The notes under the pieces: generated by a model
What the model was told of the DNA's origin: nothing
Seen by the model: only the letters and a program-made list of their open reading frames with translations
Database searches by the model: none
Assembly (NCBI RefSeq): GCF_001659605.2
Contig: NC_035167.2
Location: 6,201,734 to 6,265,733 of the forward strand
DNA: 64,000 bases
Reading direction: 5' to 3'
Origin: Manihot esculenta
Taxonomy: Eukaryota; Streptophyta; Magnoliopsida; Malpighiales; Euphorbiaceae
Position numbers and translations under genes: made by a program
In this document: one piece after another, positions 1-10,040 of the stretch
How the letters are laid out: every line of letters begins with the position of its first letter
How positions within the stretch are numbered: the stretch's first letter is position 1

Positions 1-1
1 T

Positions 2-2251
2 CTTGTTGAAAGGCAAAGTAGCTGCAAATTAAAAACTTTGAGATCAGATAACGGTACTGAGTATACTTCTGGTGAGTTTAACAAATTCTGTGAAGATTTG
101 GGAATCAAGCATCAATTTTCAGTTAGTTATTCTCCTGAACAAAATGGTGTCTCAGAGAGGAAGAATAGAACAGTAATGGAGATGGCTAGATGCATGATGA
201 TTGAGAAGAAATTACCAAAGAATTTCTGGGCAGAAGCTGTACATACAGCTGTATATCTTCTCAACAGGCTTCCTACAAGGTCAGTGCAAGGAATGACACC
301 TGTGGAGGCTTGGTTTGGTTCAAAACCATCAGCAAAACACGTGAAAGTGTTTGGTTCCGCTTGTTACATCCATGTTCCTGCAGTAAAGAGAGGCAAGCTT
401 GATGATAAGGCAGAAATTGGTATCTTTTTGGGTTATGCAGCTCAATCGAAGGGTTATAGAGTGTACAAAGTTGAAGCCAAGAAGGTGGTTGTGTGTAGGG
501 ATGTGAAGATTGATGAAGATGCTTATTGGAATTGGAAAACAAATCAAGTTGAGTATTGTTGTTCAGATCAGCAGCAAACTAGAACCGTTCCTGCAGTTCC
601 AGAATCAGATTCTAATTTCGATACAGATTCTGATTTTGATTCACCTCCACTAAGAACCAAATCTCTTGCTGAGATTTATGAGAGTTGTAACCTGGCTATT
701 TCAGAACCTTCAAACTATGTTGAAGCCTCAACCAATGATGCATGGATAGCTGCAATGCAGGAGGAGATTGGGATGATTAACAAGAATGAAACTTGGATTC
801 TTACCCCTAGACCTCAGAATAGGAGGGTCATTGGAGTTAAATGGGTATACAGAGTTAAATTAAATCCTGATGGAAGTGTGTTCAAGTACAAAGCAAGGCT
901 AGTTGTTAAGGGATATGCTCAAGTCCCTGGTATTGACTATGGAGACACATTTGCTCCTGTTGCAAGGCATGATACTGTGAGATTGCTGATTGCACTTGCT
1001 GCTCAAAACAAATGGAAGATTTTTCACTTGGATATCAAGTCTGCATTCCTCAATGGCAACTTGGAGGAAGAAATCTTTGTTGAACAGCCTGAAGGATTTG
1101 AAATTGCTGGTTGTAAAGATCATGTCTACAAGCTTAATAAAGCCTTGTATGGGTTAAAACAAGCTCCAAGAGCTTGGTACAGCAGAATGGATTCTCATTT
1201 ACTTGATCAAGGCTTTCAAAGAAGTCCTAATGAGCCCACTTTATATGTGAAGCACACCAAAGGCAAGAGTTTGCTTATTGTTTCTTTGTATGTTGATGAT
1301 TTATTGGTAACAGGAGACAACTTAGAGGAAATTCAAAGATTCAAAGAAAGGGTTATGCATGAATTTGAAATGTCAGATCTTGGTTTGATGAAGTATTTCC
1401 TTGGCATTGAAGTCTACCAATCTAAAAGTGGAATATTCATCTCTCAGCACAAATATGCTCTTGATATGTTGAAGAAATTCAATATGGAGAATTGCAAATC
1501 AGTTGCAACTCCATTGGTACTGAATGAGAAGCTTCATAAAGATGATGGGGAACCAAAAGTAGAAGGTTCTACTTTCAGAAGTCTAATTGGCAGCTTGTTG
1601 TATTTGACTGCTACAAGGCCTGATTTGATGTTTTCAGCTAGTCTTTTATCTAGATTCATGCAATCTCCAAGTCAGAAGCATTTTGGTGTTGCTAAAAGGG
1701 TCCTCAGGTATTTGAAAGGTACTGCAAACTATGGTATTTATTATACCAATGTTGAGGATGCTACTTTGATTGGCTATTCAGATAGTGATTGGGCTGGTTG
1801 CTTGGATGATTATAAAAGCACCTCTGGTTATGTTTTTTCCTTTGGGTCTGGAGCCTTCACTTGGAATTCAAGGAAACAAGATATTGTTGCTCAATCCACA
1901 GCAGAAGCAGAGTATGTTGCAGCTGCATCTACTGCCAATCAAGCCATTTGGTTAAGAAAAATTTTATTTGATTTGCAACAACCTGAAGAGGAACCTACAA
2001 CTATTTTTGTGGACAACAAATCAGCTATTTCCATAGCTGAAAATCCAGTTCAGCATGGTAGGACCAAGCACATTAATGTGAAGTTTCATGCTTTGAGAGA
2101 AGCTGAGAAGAATGGAGAAATCAAGCTGGTCCATTGCACTTCAAATTTGCAGCAGGCTGATATTTTTACAAAAGCATTACCAAGAGCAAAACTTGAGTTC
2201 ATGAAATCCTTGCTTGGTGTTTCCAAAAACAATCTCAAGGAGGAGTGTTAG
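2..2251 (+). CDS. copia pol polyprotein, 5' partial (integrase, RT, RNase H)
   Basis: The reading frame is open from the window edge for 749 codons and ends in TAG. It would copy and integrate the element's RNA. In order it shows the end of the integrase core (RSDNGTE, then an ERKNRT segment), a short GAG-less linker rich in Asp and Ser near residues 200-225, the RT domain with the catalytic YVDD box near residue 435, and RNase H with SDSDWAG, the STAEAEY motif and a final QQADIFTKAL segment. The order integrase before RT is diagnostic of copia elements. No internal stop or frameshift is visible, so this half could still be translated. The stop codon lies inside the 3' LTR, as is common in copia. 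Confidence 0.95.
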   Translation, partial: LVERQSSCKLKTLRSDNGTEYTSGEFNKFCEDLGIKHQFSVSYSPEQNGVSERKNRTVMEMARCMMIEKKLPKNFWAEAVHTAVYLLNRLPTRSVQGMTPVEAWFGSKPSAKHVKVFGSACYIHVPAVKRGKLDDKAEIGIFLGYAAQSKGYRVYKVEAKKVVVCRDVKIDEDAYWNWKTNQVEYCCSDQQQTRTVPAVPESDSNFDTDSDFDSPPLRTKSLAEIYESCNLAISEPSNYVEASTNDAWIAAMQEEIGMINKNETWILTPRPQNRRVIGVKWVYRVKLNPDGSVFKYKARLVVKGYAQVPGIDYGDTFAPVARHDTVRLLIALAAQNKWKIFHLDIKSAFLNGNLEEEIFVEQPEGFEIAGCKDHVYKLNKALYGLKQAPRAWYSRMDSHLLDQGFQRSPNEPTLYVKHTKGKSLLIVSLYVDDLLVTGDNLEEIQRFKERVMHEFEMSDLGLMKYFLGIEVYQSKSGIFISQHKYALDMLKKFNMENCKSVATPLVLNEKLHKDDGEPKVEGSTFRSLIGSLLYLTATRPDLMFSASLLSRFMQSPSQKHFGVAKRVLRYLKGTANYGIYYTNVEDATLIGYSDSDWAGCLDDYKSTSGYVFSFGSGAFTWNSRKQDIVAQSTAEAEYVAAASTANQAIWLRKILFDLQQPEEEPTTIFVDNKSAISIAENPVQHGRTKHINVKFHALREAEKNGEIKLVHCTSNLQQADIFTKALPRAKLEFMKSLLGVSKNNLKEEC

Positions 2252-2576
2252 TCTAGTTGAGATTGTAGTTGGAAACTAGTTAGAAATATTTTGTATTTTT
2301 GTTAAGTTTTATCCTTTGGTTATTGCACTCTGGTTCTGTTAAACCTGCTTTATCAGAAACTCTGTTTCTGAAATCAGAATCCCAGATTTGATGGGATTAT
2401 GCTTTTTAATGTTAGAAAGGTTAGATGCTAAGATGGACACTTTTGACTTGTAAAAGCTTTCTATAAAAGCTTCCTTTTGTAACTTCTCAAGTAAGAGAAT
2501 ACCAGATCAATAGAGAAGTCTTCTTCCTCAATTTTTCATTTTCTTCCCTTGCTCTCCATTGCTGCAATTGTTAACA
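2246..2576 (+). repeat. 3' LTR of the copia element (331 bp)
   Basis: The LTR starts TGTTAG right after a purine tract (AAGGAGGAG) and ends TTAACA, giving the inverted termini TGTTA/TAACA. It holds a TATA-like segment (CTATAAAAGC near 2461) and a CT-rich end. The boundary on the right is also set by the start of squalene epoxidase coding similarity. Confidence 0.85.
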
Positions 2577-4454
2577 GAAGGCTTTCGTTCAAATGTGGCT
2601 GGCAGAAGCTTCCACAATGGCCGTTTCATACAGAGAATGCGAGAAAAGGCTGCATCTCTTTCCAAGTAATCTTCCCTTCCATATACACCGAAAAATTAAC
2701 AAGAATTGAACCTCTTCCCAGTTCATCTCATCATACTGTTTTTCTTTTTTTAATATTGCTCTCTCTCTCTGTAAGATTGGAACAAGGAACAGTAACGTCT
2801 CTTCTTGAAGACAATGGAGCTGTTAAAGGAGTGCATTACAAAACCAGAAATGGTCAAGAGTTGACAGCTCATGCTTCCCTCACAGTTGTATGGTTGTTTC
2901 TCAAACTTACGCCGCTCTCTCTGCAAACCAAAGGTAAAAGATGAAAAGTTTAGCTTGTACAACACCATATGTTTATCTACTTATTACTAAAAGCCTATTG
3001 CTCCATCGTATTTTTACCAAGAAAGAAAATGTTTTCTAAAATAAATGCACTTTTTCATAATATGGCCTTTATATACTCCAATTTACTTACTCTCTCTTGC
3101 CAATTGAGATTAACCGAAGCTACAACTTCCCACCAATTCAACAGGTTGACATACCCTCTTGTTTCGTTGCTTTGGTGCTGGAGAACGGTGATCTCCCTTT
3201 TGCAAATCATGGACATGTTATTCTAGCTGATCCATCTCCCGTCTTGTTTTATCCTATTAGCAGCACTGAGGTCCGTTGTTTAGTTGATATACCTGGCCAA
3301 AAGGTTCCCTCCATTTCTAATGGTGAATTGGCCCAATATTTGAGAAGTGTTGTGGCTCAGCAGGTACATATCTGAATCTCTTTGATGTTAAGCAATTGAA
3401 AAGCACATAAGATGTATGGTTTCTATATGTCTTTCAATTCTTTAATTCATTAATCCAATTTCCATTTGTATGTTTCAGATTCCCTCTGAGTTATATGATG
3501 CTTTCATATCTGCAATTGAAAAAGGAAACATAAGAACAATGCCTAACAGAAGCATGCCAGCATCTCCCCCATCCAACTCCAAGTGCTCTCTTGTTGGGAG
3601 ATGCATTTAACATGCGCCATCCTTTAACAGGAGGAGGAATGACTGTAGCACTTTCCGACATAGTTCTATTACGGGAATTTCTTCGACCTCTGCACAATCT
3701 AAATGATGCATCTGCCCTTTGCAAATACCTTGAATCCTTTTATACTCTTCGCAAGGTGAGAAAACATTTACTTGCAATGTATTTGATAGTTTCACTTTTG
3801 GCTTCCAAGTTGCAAGATTTCAAATATGATTGTGAAATTTCTAGCAACCAAAGTGAAAGAAAAGGCCAAATTTTTTTTATATGGTAGCAGAGGTAAAAGT
3901 AAAGGCTGATGAATCCTAACTTGAACATCTATTAGAATTCAATACTAAATATGAAGTGTTTTCTGGTGCAGCCAATGGCATCTACCATAAATACATTAGC
4001 AGGTTCCCTTTATAAGGTTTTCTCTGCGTCAACTGATCTAGCAAGAAATGAAATGCGACAAGCATGCTTCGACTATTTGAGCCTTGAAGGTGTATTTTCA
4101 AAGGGACCTATCTCTCTACTCTCGGGGCTAAATCCTTGTCCATTAAACCTAATCTTACATTTCTTTGCTGTGGCTATTTTTGGAGTTGGCCGCTTATTGC
4201 TTCCATTTGCTTCTCCTAAAAGCATTTGGACTGGAGTTAATTTGATTTCGGTACGTATGTTGCAGCCATTGTTAGTGCAAATAGTACATCCTTAGAAGCT
4301 TTTGTCTACAAAGATATGTGATTGTTATAACAGATGTTCCATTTTGCAGACTGCATCAGCTATCATTTTTCCAATAATGAAGTCAGAAGGAATTGGGCAA
4401 ATTCTCTTCCCTATAACCATTCCAGCATGTTCTAAAGCTCCTTCTGGTTATTGA
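2577..4454 (+). pseudogene. SQE: squalene epoxidase (squalene monooxygenase) pseudogene, 5' lost or split off
   Basis: Squalene epoxidase is the ER-bound FAD enzyme that makes 2,3-oxidosqualene for sterols and triterpenes. Six coding pieces remain: about 2593-2668, 2775-2934, 3145-3363, 3479-3755, 3972-4250 and 4350-4454. They carry family motifs GRSFHNGRFIQRMREKAA, FANHGHVILADPSP, the second FAD motif GDAFNMRHPLTGGGMTVALSD and a C-terminal LSGLNP...LHFFAVA segment. Most GT-AG sites survive. It is dead on three counts. The exon 2 acceptor AG is missing before GTAAGATTGG. About 5 bp are missing near 2892, removing the Asp of the usual CDGCF motif. An extra C in the C-run at about 3568 shifts the frame in exon 4. 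The first third of the gene is absent, replaced on the left by the copia LTR. Losses are judged against the family as I know it. Confidence 0.9.
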
Positions 4455-4650
4455 ATTTTAGGAAGGATGTAGTAGCATGTCAATGGAAGAAAAACAGGGA
4501 ATTTATTCTTTATTCTTTGATTAAAGAACAACTATTTTCCATGTAATGTTGAACTTACTCAACTTTCAATTATTCTTTAAAAAAAGAAAAAGTCTGCTAT
4601 AGATAGGTCAGAGGATAACACAGTTCTTTAGTTCCCTATGTCGGTTTGGG
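4455..4650 (+). other. 3' flank of the squalene epoxidase pseudogene
   Basis: AT-rich sequence after the pseudogene stop codon with TTTATTCTTTGATTAAAG-like text and an A-run near 4578. It ends where gypsy gag similarity begins. No gene is visible. Confidence 0.5.
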
Positions 4651-4654
4651 ACGA

Positions 4655-7600
4655 TAGCCTGTTACAGATGTGGTCAGGAGGGGCATATGTCTCGAGAATG
4701 TCCAAGAGCAGCCCCGATGGCACAGTCCCAGCAGACAGCTTCAGGCAGTGTAGCGCAGCCAGCAGCTCCAGCCACAACTCAGGCCAGTGGCAGAGGTAGA
4801 GGGAGAGGGGCAGCCTCTTCTTCAGCGGGTTTCAGAGGTGAAGGTCCATCAACTCCAGTACGGATCTTCACAATGACACAGCAGGAGGCAGATACATCTA
4901 ACACCGTGGTGGCAGGTAACTTAGTCATTGGTTGTTCAGATGTGTATGCCTTGATGGACCCTGGTGCATCTCATTCTTTTATTGCTCCGAGAGCCGTTGA
5001 GAGGTTGGGGTTGATGATCTCTGGGTTAGAGTGTCCTCTCTAGGTCAGTGGACCCAAGTGTGATCCATCAGTGGCAGAGTCAGTCTGCCAGTGTAGTTCT
5101 GTGTTTGTTGAGGGAAGATGCTTGTCCGCCGACCTTGTGGTTCTAGACTTGACAGATTTTGACGTCATTCTAGGGATGGACTGGTTATCTACCCATGGTG
5201 CTACCTTGGACTGCAGGGACAAGGTAGTCAAGTTCAGAGGACAGGATGGGTCAGAGGTCGTCTTCAGAGGAGACAGGAGGGGTACACCTAGAGGTCTGAT
5301 ATAAGCTCTTCAGGCTTGTAGGTTGCTTAGGAAGGGATGTCAGGGGTATTTGGCTCATGTGAGAGAGCTTAGCAGTCAGGTTAGAGAGCCCGCCTCAGTG
5401 CCGGTGGTCAGAGAGTTTTTGGATGTGTTCCCAGACGAACTGCCAGGTTTACCACCTGCTAGGGAGATAGAGTTCGAGATAGAACTGATGCCTGAAACCC
5501 GACCGATCTCTATCCCTCCTTACAGGATGGCACCAGCAGAGTTGAAGGAATTGAAAGAACAGTTGCAAGAGCTGGTAGACAAGGGCTTCATCCGACCGAG
5601 TACCTCACCTTGGGGTGCACCAGTTTTGTTTGTCAGAAAGAAGGATGGATCCCTTAGACTTTGTATCGACTACAGGCAGTTGAACAAAGTCACTACCAAG
5701 AATAAGTACCCATTGCCAAGGATCGACGATCTATTTGACCAGCTAGCCGGAGCAGGTTGTTTCTCCAAAATAGATCTGAGATCGGGGTACCATCAGTTGA
5801 GGATAAGGGAAGAAGATGTGCCAAAGACAGCTTTCAGGACCAGATATGGGCATTTTGAGTTCCTTGTAATGCCGTTCGGGTTAACCAACGCCCCTGCAGC
5901 ATTCATGGATCTCATGAACAGAGTGTTTAGCCAATACCTGGATCACTTTGTTATTGTCTTCATAGATGATATCTTGGTGTATTCCAGGAATGCAGAGGAG
6001 CATGCCCATCATCTGAGGTTGGTTCTGCAGACTTTTAGGGAACATGGCTTGTATGCCAAGTTCTCTAAGTGTGAGTTATGGCTGAGGAGCATTTCATTCT
6101 TGGGGCATGTAGTGTCAGAGAATGGGATCGAGGTAGACCCCAAGAAAGTGGAAGCTGTAGCTAACTGGCCTAGACCCACTTCAGTGACGGAAATCAGGAG
6201 TTTCTTGGGTCTGGCAGGTTACTACAGGAGGTTCGTTCAGGACTTCTCGAAAATAGCAGCTCCTCTGACCAGACTAACCAGGAAGAATCAGAAGTTTCTG
6301 TGGACCGACCAGTGCGAAGAGAGTTTTGAAGAGCTTAAGAAGAGGTTGACTTCAGCACCAGTGTTAGCTCTGCCATCTAGTGATGAGGACTTTACAGTCT
6401 TCTATGATGCGTCCCGTGTGGGACTGGGTTATGTACTAATGCAGAATGAGAGGGTGATTGCTTATGCTTCTAGGCAGCTGAAGAAGCATGAGTTGAATTA
6501 CCCCACACATGACCTTGAAATGGCAGCAGTAATCTTTGCACTCAAGATGTGGAGGCACTACCTCTATGGGGTAAAATGTGAGATCTTTACAGATCATAAA
6601 AGCCTGCAGTACATCTTGAGTCAAAGAGATTTGAATTTGAGACAGAGGAGATGGGTAGAGCTGCTGAGTGACTATGATTGCAAGATTCAGTATCATCCGG
6701 GTAGGGCGAATGTCGGGGCAGACGCCCTAAGCCGGAAGTCACTAGGCAGTCTATCCCACATCACGGCAGAGAGGAGACCAGTGGTGAAGGAATTTTACAA
6801 GCTCATTGATGAAGGTCTACAGATGGAGTTGTCTGGTACAGGTGCTTTAGTGGCCCAGATGAGAGTGACACATGTGTTTCTAGAGCAAGTAGCTCAGAAG
6901 CAGCATGAGGACCCAGAGTTAGTGAAGATTGCCAGGACTGTTCAATCAGGCAAGGATAGTGAGTTCAGATTTGACAATAAGGGGATCCTCCGGTATGGGA
7001 GTCGATTGTGTGTACCAGATGACATAGGGCTAAAAGGAGACATTATGAGGGAGGCTCATAATGCAAGATACAGCGTTCACCCCGGAGCCACCAAGATGTA
7101 TCAAGATCTGAAGAAGTTTTATTGGTGGCCAGCGATGAAGAAAGAAGTGGCACAGTTTGTGTCAGCTTGCGAAGTGTGTCAGAGGGTGAAGCTAGAACAT
7201 CAGAAGCCGGCTGGAATGCTTAACCCGCTACCTATTCCAGAATGGGAATGGGAAAATATAGCTATGGACTTCGTAGTGGGGCTACCGGCAGCGTCCAACA
7301 GATTGGACTCCATATGGGTGATCGTGGACAGACTCACCAAATCTGCTCACTTCATCCCTGTCAGGAGTGGCTACTCTGTGGACAAGTTGGCGCAGGTGTA
7401 TGTTGATGAGATCGTTAGGCTGCATGGGGTTCCTGTTTCTATAGTGTCTGATAGAGGGCCCCAGTTCACCTCCAGGTTTTGGCGGAGTCTGCAGAATGCC
7501 ATGGGTACTAGGTTGGATTTCAGTACTGCCTTCCATCCCTAGACTGATGGACAATCAGAAAGGACCATCCAGACTATCGAGGATATGTTCAGAATGTGTG

Positions 7601-8290
7601 TGCTGGACTTTGGCGGTTCTTGGAGACAACATCTACCTTTGGTGGAGTTTGCCTACAATAACATCCATCATGCTAGCATCGGGATGGCTCCATATGAAGC
7701 TCTATATGGAAGGAAGTGCAGGTCACCTGTTTGCTGGGAAGAAGTTGGAGAAAAGGCCTTGGCAGGGCCTGAGCTAGTAGAGATTACCAGCAGGGTGGTA
7801 CCCATAATTCAAGACTGCTTCAAGCAGACAGAAGAGTTATGCAGACATCCGCAGACGGCAGGTAGAGTTTCAGGAGGGGGATCTGGTATTGCTCAAGGAG
7901 TCTCCAATGAAAGGAGTGGTTCGGTTCGGAAGGAAAGGTAAACTGGCTCCACGGTACATCGGACCCTTTGAAGTCTTGCAAAAGATTGGGAATGTGTCGT
8001 ACAAGCTGGATTTACCTGCTTCAATGGCAAGAATCCATCTGGTTTTCCATGTTTCAATGTTGAGGAAGTTTGTGTCAGATCCGGGCAAGGTTCTTAGTGA
8101 GCCTGATGTGGAGATCCAAGAGGATCTCACCTATGTTGAGCAGCCAGTGCGGATCATAGACACCCAGATCAGAAAGCTGAGAAACAAGGAAATCCCGATG
8201 GTGAAAGTCCTGTGGAACCACCATAATTTGGAAGAATGCACTTGGGAGACACGGGAGTCCATGCTCCAGCAATACCCTTATCTTTTCTAA
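4655..8290 (+). pseudogene. gypsy A gag-pol, broken by stops and a deletion
   Basis: It starts with a CCHC knuckle (CYRCGQEGHMSREC). A protease active site (MDPGASHSF) follows near 4953, then RT with [10 protein letters not shown] near 5970, RNase H with a [12 protein letters not shown] core near 6400, an H2C2 integrase finger near 7080-7190, an integrase core (DFVVGLP, SDRGPQF), and an end resembling a chromodomain (VKVLWNHHNLEECTWE). In-frame stops lie at 5041-5043 (TAG), 5302-5304 (TAA) and 7540-7542 (TAG). An 11 bp deletion near 7809, judged against the second copy, shifts the frame into the segment ending at 8290. At 5302 the other copy has TCA and at 7540 it has CAG, so both are private to this copy. 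It cannot make a full polyprotein. Confidence 0.93.
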
Positions 8291-8361
8291 GGTTAGTTTC
8301 TTATATGTTCCATGTGTTTTATGTGTATGATGTGTTGTATGCCTTGCATGTGCTAGTTGAG

Positions 8362-8383
8362 GAACATTCGGGGACGAATGTTC
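8362..8383 (+). repeat. 9 bp hairpin beside the polypurine tract
   Basis: GAACATTCG and CGAATGTTC form perfect arms around GGGA. The hairpin sits 2 bp upstream of the polypurine tract. The same structure, slightly shorter, is in gypsy B at the same place. Confidence 0.8.
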
Positions 8384-8385
8384 TT

Positions 8386-8398
8386 AAGGGGGGGAGAA
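8386..8398 (+). other. polypurine tract of gypsy A
   Basis: AAGGGGGGGAGAA directly precedes the LTR start TGTAATACCC. In this family it primes plus-strand DNA synthesis. Confidence 0.85.
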
Positions 8399-8572
8399 TG
8401 TAATACCCGGCTAGACTCCGGTATCGGAATTCCTACCGTCCGGTAGAATCACGGATGTTGGAGACCACTAGAAGGGTAAAATCATGTTTTTATGAAATGT
8501 TTTAATGTTTTTGATGATTTTAAGTAAAAAGAAAAATGAGTTTTGACTGAAAATAGCCTTAGAGGAAAACCC

Positions 8573-8725
8573 AGGTTCGGCCGCCGAACATGCATGCGTT
8601 TCGGGTGTGCCTTAGGCCCCCGAAGGCATAAGTGAGGGAAGTCCAGGTTCAGCCGCCGAACCTCAAGTTCGGCCGCCGAACATGGCATGCATGCGGAGGC
8701 ACTTTCGGCCCCCGAACGTGGCCTG
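8573..8725 (+). repeat. LTR palindrome cluster 1 (GTTCGGC-N-GCCGAAC)
   Basis: Three copies of the 15 bp interrupted palindrome or a one-base variant lie here, with two half-conserved TTTCGG...CCCCCGAA versions. They end 10-20 bp before the TATA box. Each holds the GCC-box core GCCGCC. Binding by ERF-type factors is inference. Confidence 0.75.
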
Positions 8726-8734
8726 GCCAGCCAC

Positions 8735-8742
8735 TATAAAAG
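8735..8742 (+). promoter_or_regulatory. TATA box of the gypsy A LTR
   Basis: TATAAAAG follows directly on the first palindrome cluster. The inverted copy in gypsy B keeps it (60026-60032). It is the probable start region of the genomic transcript. Confidence 0.7.
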
Positions 8743-9257
8743 GGTCCCTTAGCCGAAAACGGGCGAGCTTTTCTCCCCATTGCCGGCCAAGGTGAACTCT
8801 CTGCCATCCCTCACCATTTTGAGTTCCTTCCTTCAGATCTTTCAAGATTTTCATGAGTTTTTGCTTTGTTTTGAAGATTTTCAAGCTTTGAGCAAGTTTT
8901 GGAGCTTTGAGGTTTAAGGAAACTCAACCCCTCCCATCTCCGAGTTTAGGTCGTCTCTCTCTCGATCTCCACGAGGTAAGAGCCGATCTTAAGCTCATTG
9001 CATGTTTTAAGTAAGTTTTAAGTAGATCTTTGGGTTAGAATGCATGTTTAGCTCATGGTTAGGTTTATGGGTTTTAATATGTGTTTATGAACAATGTGAG
9101 TTGCTTGATGTATTGTAGATGGGGTTTAAGGTAGTTTGAAGCCCCTAGGAGCTTGTATGCTTGTGTATTTGTGTGGTAGAATAAGTTTATGCATGATTGG
9201 AAAGTTTTGGAGGCAAATATGCATAGAAGAGCTGAGTTTCTGCCATTTTGGGAGAAA

Positions 9258-9500
9258 CCAGGTTCGGCAGCCGAAGGAACTTTCGGCTGCCGAACATGCT
9301 TGTGGAGGCAGCCTTCGGCTGCCGAAGTTTGCTCCCGAAAGGAGACTTTCGTCTCTGTCTGGGAGTTTCGGCCGCCGAACATGCATGAGTTTCGCCTCTG
9401 TCTGGGAGTTTCGATCGCCGAAGGTGCCGCCGAACCTGCCTGACTTTCGGCTTTGGAGGGACTTTCGGCAGCCGAACCTGCCGCCGAAAGTGCCATGTCT
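9258..9500 (+). repeat. LTR palindrome cluster 2 (TTCGGC-N-GCCGAA)
   Basis: At least six copies or variants lie here with centre bases A, T and C, mixed with half-sites such as CTTTCGGCT. The cluster lies about 520-760 bp downstream of the TATA box, in the transcribed part of the LTR. Confidence 0.75.
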
Positions 9501-9889
9501 AGCCTTCCTTTGCATGTTCTTGCATGGATGTTTTGAGGTGTTTTAGAGGGTTGTTGGGGGATGTTTTCAGAGTCATGTTATAGTATGTTGGTCCCTCATT
9601 TGAGTCCACCTGTGTAGATTCGGACCCGAGGAACCGAGGCCCCCAGCAGTGAGTCAACTGCTTTAGTCAGTGTCAGAGCTAGCCAGAGGTGAGTAGGATA
9701 AACTCTTATCTTTTAATAAATGAAAATTTTAGCATGAATCATACATCACGAATGCCATGTGATATTTTAGGTTGTTTGCATTAGAAATCACGAATATGTT
9801 GCATTGCATAATATGTTGTTGATGTGGATGAATGTTGAATGATCCATTAGCCCTCATATGTTATGACATGATGATATGATATGGAAGTC

Positions 9890-10040
9890 CAGGTGTGACC
9901 TGCACTATGCCCCTGGCACTATGTAAGAGAAAGATCGGGTGTGGCCTGCACTACGCCCCCGGCACAATTGGTTATGTATGTTATGTTATGTATAAGAGAA
10001 AGACCAAGTGTGGCCTGCACTACGCCCTTGGCATGATTGG
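9890..10040 (+). repeat. tandem cassette in the gypsy A LTR, 3 copies
   Basis: Three imperfect copies of GTGTGGCCTGCACTACGCCC followed by a GGCAC-type end start near 9893, 9938 and 10008, separated by AAGAGAAAGA-type spacers. Confidence 0.75.

Larger units (their letters stand above)
1..2576 (+). mobile_element. Ty1/copia LTR retrotransposon, 3' part
   Basis: The element enters from the left edge and runs through the integrase core, reverse transcriptase, RNase H and a complete 3' LTR. The 5' LTR, gag and protease lie outside the window. The pol frame is open to its natural stop, so this copy is fairly young. Its right end abuts squalene epoxidase coding sequence, so it inserted into or beside that gene. 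The target duplication cannot be checked because the left end is missing. Confidence 0.95.

Noticed and set aside
273..547. Reading frames on the minus strand inside copia pol
   Set aside because: They are shadows of the strongly conserved plus-strand pol frame and show no domain.
9258..9500. Palindrome clusters as a CRISPR-like array
   Set aside because: Repeats are short, irregularly spaced and lie in plant LTRs; spacers are not unique equal-length units.
9074..9546. Several overlapping open frames of 84-140 codons on both strands in the gypsy A LTR
   Set aside because: They come from the GC-rich palindrome array, which lacks stops by composition; the same happens in gypsy B at 57711-58125.
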